This document shows positions 35,471 through 44,115 of a stretch of 64,000 nt of DNA, piece by piece. A program made the position numbers and the translations under genes. The notes beneath the pieces are model-generated. The model saw nothing but the letters and a program-made list of their open reading frames with translations. It did no database searches and was not told the origin of the DNA. Each line of letters opens with the position of its first letter. The first letter of the stretch is position 1. The DNA is taken from positions 496,001 to 560,000 of the forward strand of contig NZ_CP152375.1 of the NCBI RefSeq assembly GCF_051132615.1, given 5' to 3'. This stretch comes from G051132615 sp051132615. Lineage in GTDB: Bacteria > Pseudomonadota > Gammaproteobacteria > Burkholderiales > Neisseriaceae.

Positions 35471-36025
35471 ATGAATCTTCATTATAAAAAGATAGTATAT
35501 GTCTTCCTACGTATAATAGGTACAAGTTGGTTTGCTCTATTTACTTTTTTAGTTCTGATTTTTATTGGCACTCATATCACTTCAATAATAAACGCAAGAA
35601 ATATTGACTCAGACACACCTCCTTTTTCACAATTCTATATATTATTTGAGTCACCAGATGAAAATAAAATTTTTCCTGTTCTTCTAATAAATGTAGAAGA
35701 ATTTCAGAAAAATAATCAAAATATAAGTTTATTTTTGCAAAAAAACAGTGGAGAGATAGAAAAAGACTCAGAAAAATGGAAGTACACTGTACATGAAAAA
35801 ATGGAGGGTATTCAAGAAATTCAAGTCTTATACCAAGGAGAGGACGAACGCTCTGAATCCATTTACTTATCTGGAAAAAATGGTATTACTCTAAAATATT
35901 CAAGGATTCTTATACCAGGATATATGTTTCATTCTATCCCTTATGCATTGTTATTATCAATCATTATACATTTCAGCTTAATATATTTATGCAAATGTTA
36001 TAATTTAAAACATAAACTAAACTAA
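35471..36025 (+). CDS. Membrane-anchored protein of unknown function
   Basis: 184 residues with a helix at each end (about 15-37 and 155-177) and a polar domain of about 115 residues between, probably periplasmic given the short Lys-rich N-terminus. The polar part contains KIFPVLLINVEEFQKNN and SIYLSGKNGITLKY. No family recognised; very AT-rich codon use. The 49-nt repeat lies 70 bases upstream. The protein may be lineage-specific. Confidence 0.55.
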   Translation: MNLHYKKIVYVFLRIIGTSWFALFTFLVLIFIGTHITSIINARNIDSDTPPFSQFYILFESPDENKIFPVLLINVEEFQKNNQNISLFLQKNSGEIEKDSEKWKYTVHEKMEGIQEIQVLYQGEDERSESIYLSGKNGITLKYSRILIPGYMFHSIPYALLLSIIIHFSLIYLCKCYNLKHKLN

Positions 36026-36182
36026 TACAATTTAGGTTTTTTTAATTTTTAATTTTTATATATCTCACATCAGCACTTCACTCACAACACACAGAAGGCT
36101 ATTGTATAGGCTTTAACATCAATAAAATAAATTACAGAAGGTGATTTAATGTAGTCTTCTTAATTTGTGCTAATATTTAATA

Positions 36183-36509
36183 ATGGATAAAGAATATTTT
36201 AAACCTCCTTGCAATAGTGGAAACATTGAAAGAAGCAAAAGGCTCAGCCTTCCATTGATGGTTGCCGCTATTCCTTATTTTATATTTGTAATTTTAAACA
36301 TTTTTGATTATTTTAAAATTGAACTACATGAGCTATTAAATAATTTGCTCGGTATTTCTCTTTTGATCTCTTGGTTTCTTGGTGTTGGTATAAACATATC
36401 CGCATTATTTTCAGAAAAAAATAAAATTTATTATTTTTTGGCTTTAGTTCTTTTGCTTGCCCCAGTTGTACGGATATTTATTTCTTTTGCTAGAAGTTGG
36501 CCTGATTAG
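36183..36509 (+). CDS. Small membrane protein of unknown function
   Basis: 108 residues; three predicted membrane helices (about 20-40, 50-72 and 82-102) after a polar start with the unusual YFKPPCNSGNIERSKR. No family recognised. Same strand as the preceding membrane-anchored gene with a gap of about 160 bases. ATG start; Shine-Dalgarno poor. Confidence 0.5.
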   Translation: MDKEYFKPPCNSGNIERSKRLSLPLMVAAIPYFIFVILNIFDYFKIELHELLNNLLGISLLISWFLGVGINISALFSEKNKIYYFLALVLLLAPVVRIFISFARSWPD

Positions 36510-36651
36510 ATTTGATGTTAACTACCAAAAACTTCTTATTATAATACTCAGACTATAAAGGATAACAAGTCCAAAGACTTTCCACTGACTAAGGTTTTAA
36601 ATCAAAGTCAGCCATTCGATAGATAGTATAGTGAATTTTGACTCCCAAAGG

Positions 36652-37320
36652 CTACTTCATAAAAAACCTGCGGTTATAAAATTTTGCAAGTCGTCGATTT
36701 TTTTTAACAGCCGCTAATTTATACAGACTTCCTTTTTTATATGCAAGTTCTAGATCCATACTTGCATCACAAGAACCTAAAGCAGCTACTCGCTGTAACT
36801 CTTTTATTAAATCATTTCCTTTGAAGTCAATATAAGCCCGTTGGCGTAAAGCATCTGGGTGATTCATTTTACACGCAATATTTACCAGTCTATCCGCTAT
36901 TTCTCTATGTCCATCAATATAGGCCGTTTCATCGTAAAAACAACTAAGAAGATAAATTGCTGGTGCATATCTTTTTTTAGCGGCTAAACAAAGGAATTTT
37001 AAGTGTGATGGAGGCCAAAACAACATTTCAAAGCCATCTTTATATTCAGGAAAAACCTTATTTAAATAGTTCCCATAGATACTATCTTTATCTTGTTCAT
37101 TATAAAATCTAGACCAACTCCCACAAAAATATAACTGTTTACCTGTTGCATGACCTGATTTAATAATTTGTTCTAAATCTGTGACACACTTATTAATTTC
37201 TTCTGTAGCATCCCAAGCTCCATTTTCCAGTAGCATATCAAGCTGCATTTCTAAAGGCATACCCTGTATTTTTTTTAGACATTTTTTTAGTTTACGCTGC
37301 TCAAATCTCTTTCTTGTCAT
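36652..37320 (-). CDS. Cytoplasmic helical-repeat (Sel1-like) protein
   Basis: 222 residues, no signal peptide, strongly basic N-terminus (TRKRFEQRKLKKCLKK). The middle and end look like degenerate Sel1/TPR-type helix pairs: APAIYLLSCFYDETAYIDG, NHPDALRQRAYIDFKGND, SCDASMDLELAYKKGS. Such proteins are usually protein-interaction scaffolds. The upstream region holds one copy of the 49-nt repeat. Family assignment is tentative. Confidence 0.5.
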   Translation of the reverse strand: MTRKRFEQRKLKKCLKKIQGMPLEMQLDMLLENGAWDATEEINKCVTDLEQIIKSGHATGKQLYFCGSWSRFYNEQDKDSIYGNYLNKVFPEYKDGFEMLFWPPSHLKFLCLAAKKRYAPAIYLLSCFYDETAYIDGHREIADRLVNIACKMNHPDALRQRAYIDFKGNDLIKELQRVAALGSCDASMDLELAYKKGSLYKLAAVKKNRRLAKFYNRRFFMK

Positions 37321-37355
37321 TTATGAATAATCCTTATATTTTTATGTAAATTTAT

Positions 37356-37404
37356 AGATAAGTATATTGTTGATTGCTGCTGAGAATTTAGGTTGATTTT
37401 GATT
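37356..37404 (-). repeat. 49-nt repeat, minus copy
   Basis: Partner of 35351-35399 in inverted orientation. It begins about 20 bases beyond the tRNA-Leu terminator and ends about 35 bases before the Sel1-like gene. A shorter related word (AATCAACCTAAA) also lies upstream of the 34909 gene. Confidence 0.65.
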
Positions 37405-37423
37405 GGAGTGTACGGATGAAGAT

Positions 37424-37451
37424 AAAAAAAGCCTCTCAAACATGAAAGGCT
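37424..37451 (-). terminator. Terminator of the tRNA-Cys-tRNA-Leu unit
   Basis: On the minus strand: AGCCTTTC, loop, GAGAGGCT, then T7. It lies 40 bases after tRNA-Leu. Confidence 0.8.
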
Positions 37452-37490
37452 ATATTTTATTCTACAACACTATAATATCATCGTTGTTTT

Positions 37491-37581
37491 TGGTGCCCGG
37501 AGCCGGAATCGAACCGGCACGCCCGTTTTAATAAGCGACGGATTTTAAGTCCGTTGTGTCTACCTATTTCACCACCCGGGC
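37491..37581 (-). tRNA. tRNA-Leu (UAA)
   Basis: 91 nt with encoded CCA. Acceptor GCCCGGG pairs with CCCGGGC-type 3' strand; anticodon loop ACTTAAAAT gives UAA; long variable arm (CGCTTATTAAAACGGGCG) typical of class II; T loop GGTTCGATTCC. Corresponds to E. coli leuZ by position in the array. Confidence 0.96.
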
Positions 37582-37603
37582 TACTCAAAAAACAATAAAA
37601 CTT

Positions 37604-37677
37604 TGGAGGCGGAGGCCGGAATCGAACCGGCGTCCACGGCTTTGCAGGCCGCTGCATAACCACTTTGCTACCCCGCC
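37604..37677 (-). tRNA. tRNA-Cys (GCA)
   Basis: 74 nt with encoded CCA. Acceptor GGCGGGG with CTCCGCC, discriminator U (typical of Cys), anticodon loop CTGCAAA (GCA), T loop GGTTCGATTCC. Twenty-two bases separate it from tRNA-Leu. No strong promoter is visible upstream, as expected if it was once cotranscribed with tRNA-Gly. Confidence 0.96.
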
Positions 37678-37752
37678 ACACTCTTGGCGTATGTAACGAA
37701 AAACAAAATTCGTATTAAAACACAACTTCTTGATAATATGAATATTTTTTGT

Positions 37753-37863
37753 TTACCGCTCTAGCTGGTGTACGGCATTATCTACAAAAAACGGTATCTT
37801 GTCAAATGATCTAGTAAATAAATTGTGCTCAGAACCAGTAATTATAACACCTTTTTTATCAAA
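37753..37863 (-). pseudogene. C-terminal gene relic next to tRNA-Cys
   Basis: 36 codons open on the minus strand between two stops: DKKGVIITGSEHNLF, then SFDKIPFFVDNAVHQLER and a stop. Amino-acid make-up is protein-like, unlike the AT noise around it. It reads toward tRNA-Cys. I cannot name the parent. The rest of 37678-38040 is AT-rich with nothing recognisable. Confidence 0.35.
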
Positions 37864-38040
37864 TCAATTAAAAAGTGTTTGTTTTATAACATACTAATTT
37901 CATCATATTGTAAAAAAATATTTTTTCCGCTTCGAATAAAATTACCTATTAGCTCTATTTACCTAATAACAACCACTCAAACTTAATTGTAGTGACTGGG
38001 TTTTAAATATCCTCAGCAACATAATATAAACAAATAAATC

Positions 38041-38952
38041 TTACTCCATCTGATGAACACATGACTGAATAATTTGCTCACGTAACCACTGATGAGCGGG
38101 GTCACGATGCACACGTTCATGCCAAAGCATCAACATATCAAACCCTGATACGTTAATAGGTGGTTCAATCATTTGTAAGGTATGGTTATTTTGTACTAAA
38201 CGAGCAGGTAATATAGCCACAAGATCACTATTTTCCAACACATTCATTAAAAATAGAAAATGTGGGACAGATAAAACTACCCGACGCATTAGCCCCAATT
38301 TTGATAGTTCCGTATCCACTACCCCATGAAAACCACCGCCATCAGGCGAAACAATCGCATACTCAAGTTGACAAAATTGTGACAGGGTTAAATTTGCTGT
38401 CAAAAACGGGTGCCCAATACGCCCAGCCAAAACAGATCTTTCTTGAAACATAAGTCGTTGATGTAAATTATCTGGTGCATCTTCACGAATATGAAAAGCA
38501 AGATCAATGATGCCTTGTTCTGTTTGTTTGACAATATCTGTAGGGACCAAATCATGTATTGCTAAACGTGTATTTGGCGCAATAGTGCTTAGTTTACTTA
38601 TTAGAGACAGTAAAATGGTCAACTCACTATAGTCAGATGCCATTACCTGCCATGTTTGTGTCGCTGTACTTGGATCAAAAGAGCTAACAGGTAATATTGT
38701 GCGCTCAAGCATAGATAAAGCTTCTCTTAATGGTGTGTGCAATTCTCTTGCTCTGGCTGTAGGCAGCATTCCTCTAGCTGCTGGTAAAAGCAAAGGATCT
38801 TGAAAAATCTCCCTTAATTTTGCCAACTGGACACTGACTGATGGCTGAGAAAGACTTAAACGTTCAGCCGCACGTGTGACGTTTTGTTCTAATAACAGCG
38901 TATCAAGTGTGACCAATAAATTAAGATCTAATTTTCTTAATGTATTACTCAT
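38041..38952 (-). CDS. LysR-family transcriptional regulator
   Basis: 303 residues with a winged HTH at 1-65 (LRKLDLNLLVTLDTLLLEQ, AAERLSLSQPSVSVQLAKLR) and a periplasmic-binding-like effector domain from about 90. The NodD/LinR-type start (LDLNLL) is typical of regulators next to quinone or aromatic-compound genes. Divergent from the NAD(P)H-quinone reductase gene 104 bases away, the probable target. Confidence 0.92.
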   Translation of the reverse strand: MSNTLRKLDLNLLVTLDTLLLEQNVTRAAERLSLSQPSVSVQLAKLREIFQDPLLLPAARGMLPTARARELHTPLREALSMLERTILPVSSFDPSTATQTWQVMASDYSELTILLSLISKLSTIAPNTRLAIHDLVPTDIVKQTEQGIIDLAFHIREDAPDNLHQRLMFQERSVLAGRIGHPFLTANLTLSQFCQLEYAIVSPDGGGFHGVVDTELSKLGLMRRVVLSVPHFLFLMNVLENSDLVAILPARLVQNNHTLQMIEPPINVSGFDMLMLWHERVHRDPAHQWLREQIIQSCVHQME

Positions 38953-39056
38953 AACAATACCTAGTATATTTTAAATTCATTTTAACTATACCTATTCTAA
39001 AGCTATGATGCAATGTACAAACAACATACCCCTAAACTTTAGAAAGCGTATTAACC

Positions 39057-39836
39057 ATGAAGATATTACTTGTTTATGCTCACCCTGAGCCACAATCATT
39101 AAATGGCTCAATTAAAAAATTTTTAATCAACCATCTTGAAAATAAAGGACATCATGTTCAAGTATCTGACTTATATAGTATGAACTGGAAACCAACGCTT
39201 GATATTGATGATTATCCTGATAGACCCGCCAATACTCGTTTTAACCCATCATTGGATTCTCAATATGCTTTTGAACATAATACACAACGTGAAGATATTG
39301 CTTTAGAGCAAGATAAATTGCGTTGGGCTGATACGGTTATTTTTCAATTCCCTTTATGGTGGTTTTCAATGCCCGCAATTTTAAAAGGTTGGTTTGATCG
39401 TGTTTATGCCTATGGTTTTGCTTATGGTGTAGGAGAACATTCTGATCATCACTGGGGAGACCGCTATGGAGAAGGTATTATGGCGGGTAAACGTGCTATG
39501 TTGCTTGTTACCACAGGAGGATGGCCTTCTCATTACAGCCCCAGAGGAATTAATGGTCCTATAGAAGATATTTTATTTCCAATTGAACACGGTATTTTAT
39601 ATTACCCAGGTTTTGATGTTCTACCGCCATTTGTTATTTATCACACCAGTAAAATTGATGAAGAAAAATTTTTGACGATTTGTGATCAACTAGGAGAACG
39701 TCTTGATACACTTTGGCAAACACCCCCTATTGCCTTTCGGTCACAAAATACGGGTATGTACACGATCCCTGATTTAACTTTACGTGCAGATATTGCGCCA
39801 GAACAAGCTGGATTTAATACCCATATTGTAAAATGA
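39057..39836 (+). CDS. NAD(P)H dehydrogenase (quinone), flavodoxin-like
   Basis: 259 residues of the NQO1/MdaB/KefF superfamily: FMN/FAD-binding YAHPEPQSLNGSIKKF at the N-terminus and FPLWWFSMPAILKGWFDRV (flavin and quinone site), followed by TTGGWPSHYSPRG. Two-electron reduction of quinones or electrophiles protects from redox cycling. Paired with a divergent LysR regulator; a strong terminator follows. Confidence 0.92.
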   Translation: MKILLVYAHPEPQSLNGSIKKFLINHLENKGHHVQVSDLYSMNWKPTLDIDDYPDRPANTRFNPSLDSQYAFEHNTQREDIALEQDKLRWADTVIFQFPLWWFSMPAILKGWFDRVYAYGFAYGVGEHSDHHWGDRYGEGIMAGKRAMLLVTTGGWPSHYSPRGINGPIEDILFPIEHGILYYPGFDVLPPFVIYHTSKIDEEKFLTICDQLGERLDTLWQTPPIAFRSQNTGMYTIPDLTLRADIAPEQAGFNTHIVK

Positions 39837-39870
39837 ATTGAATTCAATCACATTCAATATCTTTTAAGAT

Positions 39871-39902
39871 AAAGTCAGGCCTTAAATATAAGGCCTGACT
39901 TT
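39871..39902 (+). terminator. Terminator after the quinone reductase gene
   Basis: AAAGTCAGGCCTTA and TAAGGCCTGACTTT form an uninterrupted stem with a short AT loop, then T-rich sequence. Confidence 0.88.
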
Positions 39903-39947
39903 ATCTTATCTGAATGATTATTTTACTAAAAAATAATTTAATATTCA

Positions 39948-40190
39948 TTAAATCAAGGTCAATACAATTTGTTTGGATATGCCCTTCTCAGTAACTTGTG
40001 TTGAAGCATGATAGTTTTGTCCTTGTTTACTTGCTTGAATCATTGACTGAAAATCTAATCCTGCTTGATTCAATTCTTCAATAGCAGATTTTGGTAAAAT
40101 ACTCGTCAAAATATTGATAAAAGCAACAGGAATAGTCAATGTTTCATCTAATTCATTATTAATGTATTTTTCAACTTTTATTTTTTTCAT
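39948..40190 (-). CDS. Small conserved protein at the end of the MipA operon
   Basis: 80 residues, soluble, no signal: KKIKVEKYINNELDETLTIPV, a helical middle ILTSILPKSAIEELNQAGLDF, and a beta-like end ISKQIVLTLI. I recall similar small proteins in pseudomonads beside membrane genes but know no function. It follows mipA by 92 bases on the same strand and is probably the last gene of tetR-CPBP-mipA-orf80. Confidence 0.6.
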   Translation of the reverse strand: MKKIKVEKYINNELDETLTIPVAFINILTSILPKSAIEELNQAGLDFQSMIQASKQGQNYHASTQVTEKGISKQIVLTLI

Positions 40191-40282
40191 TGTATTTAAA
40201 CTCCTTATTAATGAAATAAAGCGAATAATGGGTTATTTTAATATCAGCAAAAATAACCCTGAGGTTAAATTGGCCATATTGT

Positions 40283-41047
40283 TTAATCAAAATGATATAG
40301 AATACCAATCCCAATCATGTTTCTTGATGAGCCTTCTGTCATTGGACTATCTTTAATTGAATTACTCAAACGTGTATAACGGCCCGTGACAAAAGCTTGC
40401 CAGTTTTTATAAAAGGAATAATGTGCATTCACTGCTAAGTAAGGTGTCGAACCGCTATTTGCACTGTAATGATTCAAGCCACTACGTTGAGACTCTTGAT
40501 CGCTAACGCCATAATAATAGTTATTATGCTTACTGTTCTGCCATTGCACCCCCACGCTAGGTTCGATATAAAATTTATCGAATTGAAAGGGATAGCCATA
40601 GGAAACATCTGCAATAACGCCCTTACTGTGGCCACTAATATCAGCCAATGCTCGAGTATGAATATTGCCCCAACCAGCTTTATGCGTGTACCCTAAACCT
40701 GCCATCACAGACGCTTTGCGGTCATCTAATTGCTTTAACGCTTGATGATCAGTTTTAGATGCTTTAAAGCGTGTTGGCAAATAAGCAACTTGTGCATAAA
40801 GTTGGTCGGTTTCAGTGTGAACAGCATACACACCTGCGCTGGCACCTTTAAAAAAGAAATATCGACTATCATAATTAATGACAGGCATAGGGTAAATTTG
40901 AGTATCATAATCACGATAAGCTGGTTCCTCAAATAAAACCCCTCCCCCTATTGATAAACCTTCAGCATAAACGATCTTACTAGACATTATACCAAAAGCT
41001 AACATACACATAGCTTTTAAAAACAAAGCTTTTTTATTTTGTTTCAT
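40283..41047 (-). CDS. MipA/OmpV-family outer-membrane protein
   Basis: About 254 residues from the ATG at 41047, chosen because AAGGGA precedes it and a signal peptide starts there (KQNKKALFLKAMCMLAFG). The mature protein is a beta-barrel with the MipA/OmpV opening IGGGVLFEEPAYRDYDTQIYP... and alternating aromatic strands, ending with the terminal-Phe-like signature ILYHFD. Family members link to antibiotic or osmotic response. Part of a TetR-controlled operon. Confidence 0.87.
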   Translation of the reverse strand: MKQNKKALFLKAMCMLAFGIMSSKIVYAEGLSIGGGVLFEEPAYRDYDTQIYPMPVINYDSRYFFFKGASAGVYAVHTETDQLYAQVAYLPTRFKASKTDHQALKQLDDRKASVMAGLGYTHKAGWGNIHTRALADISGHSKGVIADVSYGYPFQFDKFYIEPSVGVQWQNSKHNNYYYGVSDQESQRSGLNHYSANSGSTPYLAVNAHYSFYKNWQAFVTGRYTRLSNSIKDSPMTEGSSRNMIGIGILYHFD

Positions 41048-41094
41048 ACTTTTTATTCCCTTATTGGTTAAAATTAAACTTTTAAATACAACAA

Positions 41095-41901
41095 TCAATC
41101 AATTCTATTCAAAAAAAATGAGCGCTCAACCACAATTAATCTGATACAAACAGCCAACAACAGTATGGTGATGATCCATTTGGTTTGTGGATCTGTTTGG
41201 AAAAGTTCGGCAGTGGCAACGAGCATAAAATGAAAAAACACACCAGCTGGAATACTACGAGCGCTTTTATAATAAAACCAGTTGGCTAAAATGGCTGCAG
41301 GGAAAATACTGACAAAGAAATTCACAACATAAAGCCAGCCTAATTGATATAAGCCCTGCTGATAGGTTTGATTGATAAAAAACAATGGGATATGCCAAAT
41401 ACCCCACAAAACAGCAAACAATAAGGTAGCACTCAACATGCTTTTATTTGATTGCAAGCTGTCTACCCCATAGGTTCGCCAACCTAGCTCCTCCAATAAT
41501 GCAGCAACAATTGCCACTGGCAACATAGCAAAAAAGCCACTTGAAAATCTAAACTGCTCAACAGAAAACCCAAATAGCACAGAGATAACTGTTGCCACAA
41601 TTAATGTAAGCAATATAGCAGACACAATAAATAATAAACTTTTCCAAGTAATGCTTGAGACAGAAAAAAGACGCCTACGATAATCTTGAATAATTCTTTT
41701 GTCACCAGAAATAAATATCATCATAATGGCAGCAATAAATGGGCCTAATAACCCCAATAATGCACACACCACCATTGCAACTTTATTATCTGGCCGGTAG
41801 CTATAATAGGCTGCAAATGACCAACAAGACCAGCTGAGCAAATAGACTAAAAAATAAAACAGAAAAGGCCGATAAATAAGATTCATTTTAGATGACATCA
41901 T
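41095..41901 (-). CDS. CPBP-family intramembrane metalloprotease
   Basis: 268 residues, about eight membrane helices. The abortive-infection (Abi/CAAX protease) motif 1 EELGWRTYG and motif 2 LFAVLWGIWHIPLFF (His) are clear. Bacterial members act on membrane peptides or in bacteriocin self-immunity; the substrate here is unknown. It starts three bases after tetR and ends 47 before mipA. Confidence 0.9.
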   Translation of the reverse strand: MMSSKMNLIYRPFLFYFLVYLLSWSCWSFAAYYSYRPDNKVAMVVCALLGLLGPFIAAIMMIFISGDKRIIQDYRRRLFSVSSITWKSLLFIVSAILLTLIVATVISVLFGFSVEQFRFSSGFFAMLPVAIVAALLEELGWRTYGVDSLQSNKSMLSATLLFAVLWGIWHIPLFFINQTYQQGLYQLGWLYVVNFFVSIFPAAILANWFYYKSARSIPAGVFFHFMLVATAELFQTDPQTKWIITILLLAVCIRLIVVERSFFLNRID

Positions 41902-41904
41902 AAT

Positions 41905-42540
41905 TTATTGTCCTGAAGCCAAACCAGCTGATAAAGCGGTTAAAATAGAACCTGGTTTTGCCGCAAATGCTCGCTCAATAAGCGTAAACATAGCCTGAGT
42001 TCTGGCTTGTTCTTCTTGAATTGACCAATTAAATATCCCTTGTCCCAATAAAAACTGTGAACCGGCTAAAATAAATTGAACCGTGCTTAATGGATCTTCA
42101 ACTTGAAATACCCCTTCTTGATTACCTTGCTCAACCACCTTGGCTAAAATTGGTCCAAATACACGTACAGTCTCTATATTAATACGTTCATGCAATGCTT
42201 TATTTTCTGGTAAATGCATTCCATCAACCACGCTTTGTTTTTCAGTAGTTAAGCTCTTTTGTTGAGACAGAATGGCACAAATTTTGTCAATTGCATTTAA
42301 ATGTTCATTATGTACAATTTGTTCGGAGCCCTCGGCCATATCGATAACTAGCTGCTCAGTGAGTGCATCAAGTATTTCTTCCTTGGATTTAAAATAATAA
42401 TAGAAGGTTCCTTTTGCGATCTGTGCTTCGCGAACGATTTCATCTACAGATGTTTTTGTGTAACCTTTCATTTGAAATAACTTATTGGCTACCGCCATAA
42501 TTTCTGCCCGACGAACATCTGGCGCTTTAACTATTCTCAT
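41905..42540 (-). CDS. TetR-family repressor of the CPBP/MipA operon
   Basis: 211 residues. N-terminal HTH (about 10-57): RRAEIMAVANKLFQMKGY, TSVDEIVREAQIAKGTFYYYF. The C-terminal ligand domain is helical. First gene of its operon, with a strong palindromic operator 50 bases upstream, so autoregulation of the operon is likely. Ligand unknown. Confidence 0.92.
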   Translation of the reverse strand: MRIVKAPDVRRAEIMAVANKLFQMKGYTKTSVDEIVREAQIAKGTFYYYFKSKEEILDALTEQLVIDMAEGSEQIVHNEHLNAIDKICAILSQQKSLTTEKQSVVDGMHLPENKALHERINIETVRVFGPILAKVVEQGNQEGVFQVEDPLSTVQFILAGSQFLLGQGIFNWSIQEEQARTQAMFTLIERAFAAKPGSILTALSAGLASGQ

Positions 42541-42591
42541 GAATTCCTACCCCACCTAAAAATCATTTAATTTGAACAATCATACCTTATA

Positions 42592-42606
42592 GACTGACGG
42601 TCGGTC
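42592..42606. promoter_or_regulatory. TetR operator
   Basis: GACTGACGGTCGGTC follows the symmetric pattern GACnGACnGTCnGTC, the palindrome type bound by TetR/AcrR repressors. It lies just upstream of the tetR-CPBP-mipA operon. Confidence 0.8.
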
Positions 42607-42756
42607 AATTATTTTTTTCAATATTTGCTCAAAACAGAAGTTAACCCAGAAAAATTTTAAATTTGATTGAGCCAGGTATAATCGCACAATATGACATATT
42701 TTTATTTAATGTTTTATATCTATAAAAACTATTAAATAAATTAAACAAACTATTAA

Positions 42757-42855
42757 ATGCGTCATTTTGCATCCATTTTAAATGATAGGGTTGGTACGCC
42801 AGAGGCTCAAATGGCAGGACGACTATTGGAAGAAGATATTAAAAATCATCAATAA
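42757..42855 (+). pseudogene. C-terminal gene relic
   Basis: 32 codons: RHFASILNDRVGTPEAQMAG then RLLEEDIKNHQ and stop. Reads like the end of an oxidoreductase-type protein but too short to name. No ribosome site. Convergent with the AraC gene, whose former target it may have been. Confidence 0.35.
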
Positions 42856-42914
42856 TATCAATTATATATATAAAATAAAGCACATACATTACATTAAGGG
42901 GGTACAAAAACTAT

Positions 42915-43871
42915 TTAAACGACAGGATAAGTAATGTCTTCCATATTAATACCAATAAGACGTTTTTTTGTGACATCTCGATGAGGCGGTTCGCCAAATT
43001 GGCGTTTGTATTCTCGATTAAATTGTGTTGCACTTTCATACCCCACTTTAAGTGCCGCACTAATTGTGTCATGACCTTCAGCCAACATTAATCGTTCTGC
43101 CTCATATAGGCGAAGACGCTTTTGAAACTGAAGTGGGCTTAAAGTAGTCATACGCCTAAAATGACGATGAAACGAAGAAGGCGCCATATTCACACGTTGT
43201 GCTAAAGTATTAATATCAAGCGGTGCTGTATAATTGTCTCTTAACCAACTAATCGCTCTTGCAATACGATTTGCCTGTGTACCTAAAACACTCACCATGC
43301 GTAAGCACTCACCTTTAGGGCCTGTTAATAGCAGATAATGGATTTCACGAATGATCATTGGCGCCAAGACAGGTATTCGTTCAGGGTGATCAAGCAACTC
43401 AACCAAACGCAAAAAAGCATTTAAAATATCGTGACTCACCTCAGTCACCACAATGCCTTTTACTGGAGCGTCAATTGGCTTTTGTATGGATGCTGCCAAC
43501 TTGGGCACCTCCGTCATTAACTGAGTAATCAAATAGCGATCTAATTTAATAGAAACAGCAAGAAAAGGCTTATCAGCAGAAGCAACCGTAATATGGTTTA
43601 AACTGGGCATATCAACGCCAGCTGCCATACAATAATACTCACCATATTGATACTCTTCATTACCAATAATGGATCGTTTTGACCCTTGTACCACTACCCC
43701 AATAACAGGTTGATAAAAACAGCTTTCTCGTTTAAACGTTTCATCTCGGCGGAAAATCGTCAAACCTTCAATTGCAGTATCAATACGATCTTGTTTAGGT
43801 AGATGTTGTAAAAGCTTTTCTTTTAGACAAGCGTTAGCATGTTCTACTTCAAAACTGATTTCTGGTTTCAT
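42915..43871 (-). CDS. AraC-family regulator with AraC_N-type cupin
   Basis: 318 residues; start at 43871 because AGGGAG lies six bases before that ATG. The N-terminal domain (about 20-190) has FYQPVIGVVVQGSKRSIIG and MAAGVDMPS of the AraC_N family; the C-terminal HTH (about 220-310) has SSFHRHFRRMTTLSPLQFQ and SATQFNREYKRQFGEPP. Such regulators often sit beside an oxidoreductase or hydrolase; here the neighbours are a relic and the alpha/beta hydrolase. Confidence 0.9.
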   Translation of the reverse strand: MKPEISFEVEHANACLKEKLLQHLPKQDRIDTAIEGLTIFRRDETFKRESCFYQPVIGVVVQGSKRSIIGNEEYQYGEYYCMAAGVDMPSLNHITVASADKPFLAVSIKLDRYLITQLMTEVPKLAASIQKPIDAPVKGIVVTEVSHDILNAFLRLVELLDHPERIPVLAPMIIREIHYLLLTGPKGECLRMVSVLGTQANRIARAISWLRDNYTAPLDINTLAQRVNMAPSSFHRHFRRMTTLSPLQFQKRLRLYEAERLMLAEGHDTISAALKVGYESATQFNREYKRQFGEPPHRDVTKKRLIGINMEDITYPVV

Positions 43872-44115
43872 ATGCTCCCTATTCCGATACATTTAAACAA
43901 TATAATCATTTGTCTTAACCTGATCATAACATATTTTTATTTTTGACAAAAAAAATTGAGCGAATTAGGCAATAATCACTCATATTCGAACCTATATTCA
44001 CCCTAGTAGTAATCACCCTCACATATAACCAATTTATATAAACATCACTGTATTTCTTGACCCAAAATGTCTAAAGGGCACACACAAATTATGTACCCTC
44101 CAATACATTCATTTT

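Noticed and set aside
26577..37320. Classical toxin-antitoxin or restriction system
   Set aside because: No recognisable toxin, antitoxin, methylase or nuclease pair; the SNase-like and NNW proteins are both exported, which does not fit a cytoplasmic pair.
37478..37681. Open frame across the tRNA-Leu/tRNA-Cys pair
   Set aside because: It is an antisense-type read through two tRNA genes; the 'protein' is tRNA sequence (RPAKPWTPVRFRPPP type artefact).
27300..37700. Insertion sequence or integrase that would explain the mobile-looking region
   Set aside because: No transposase, integrase or recombinase motif in any frame; only scars and repeats are visible.
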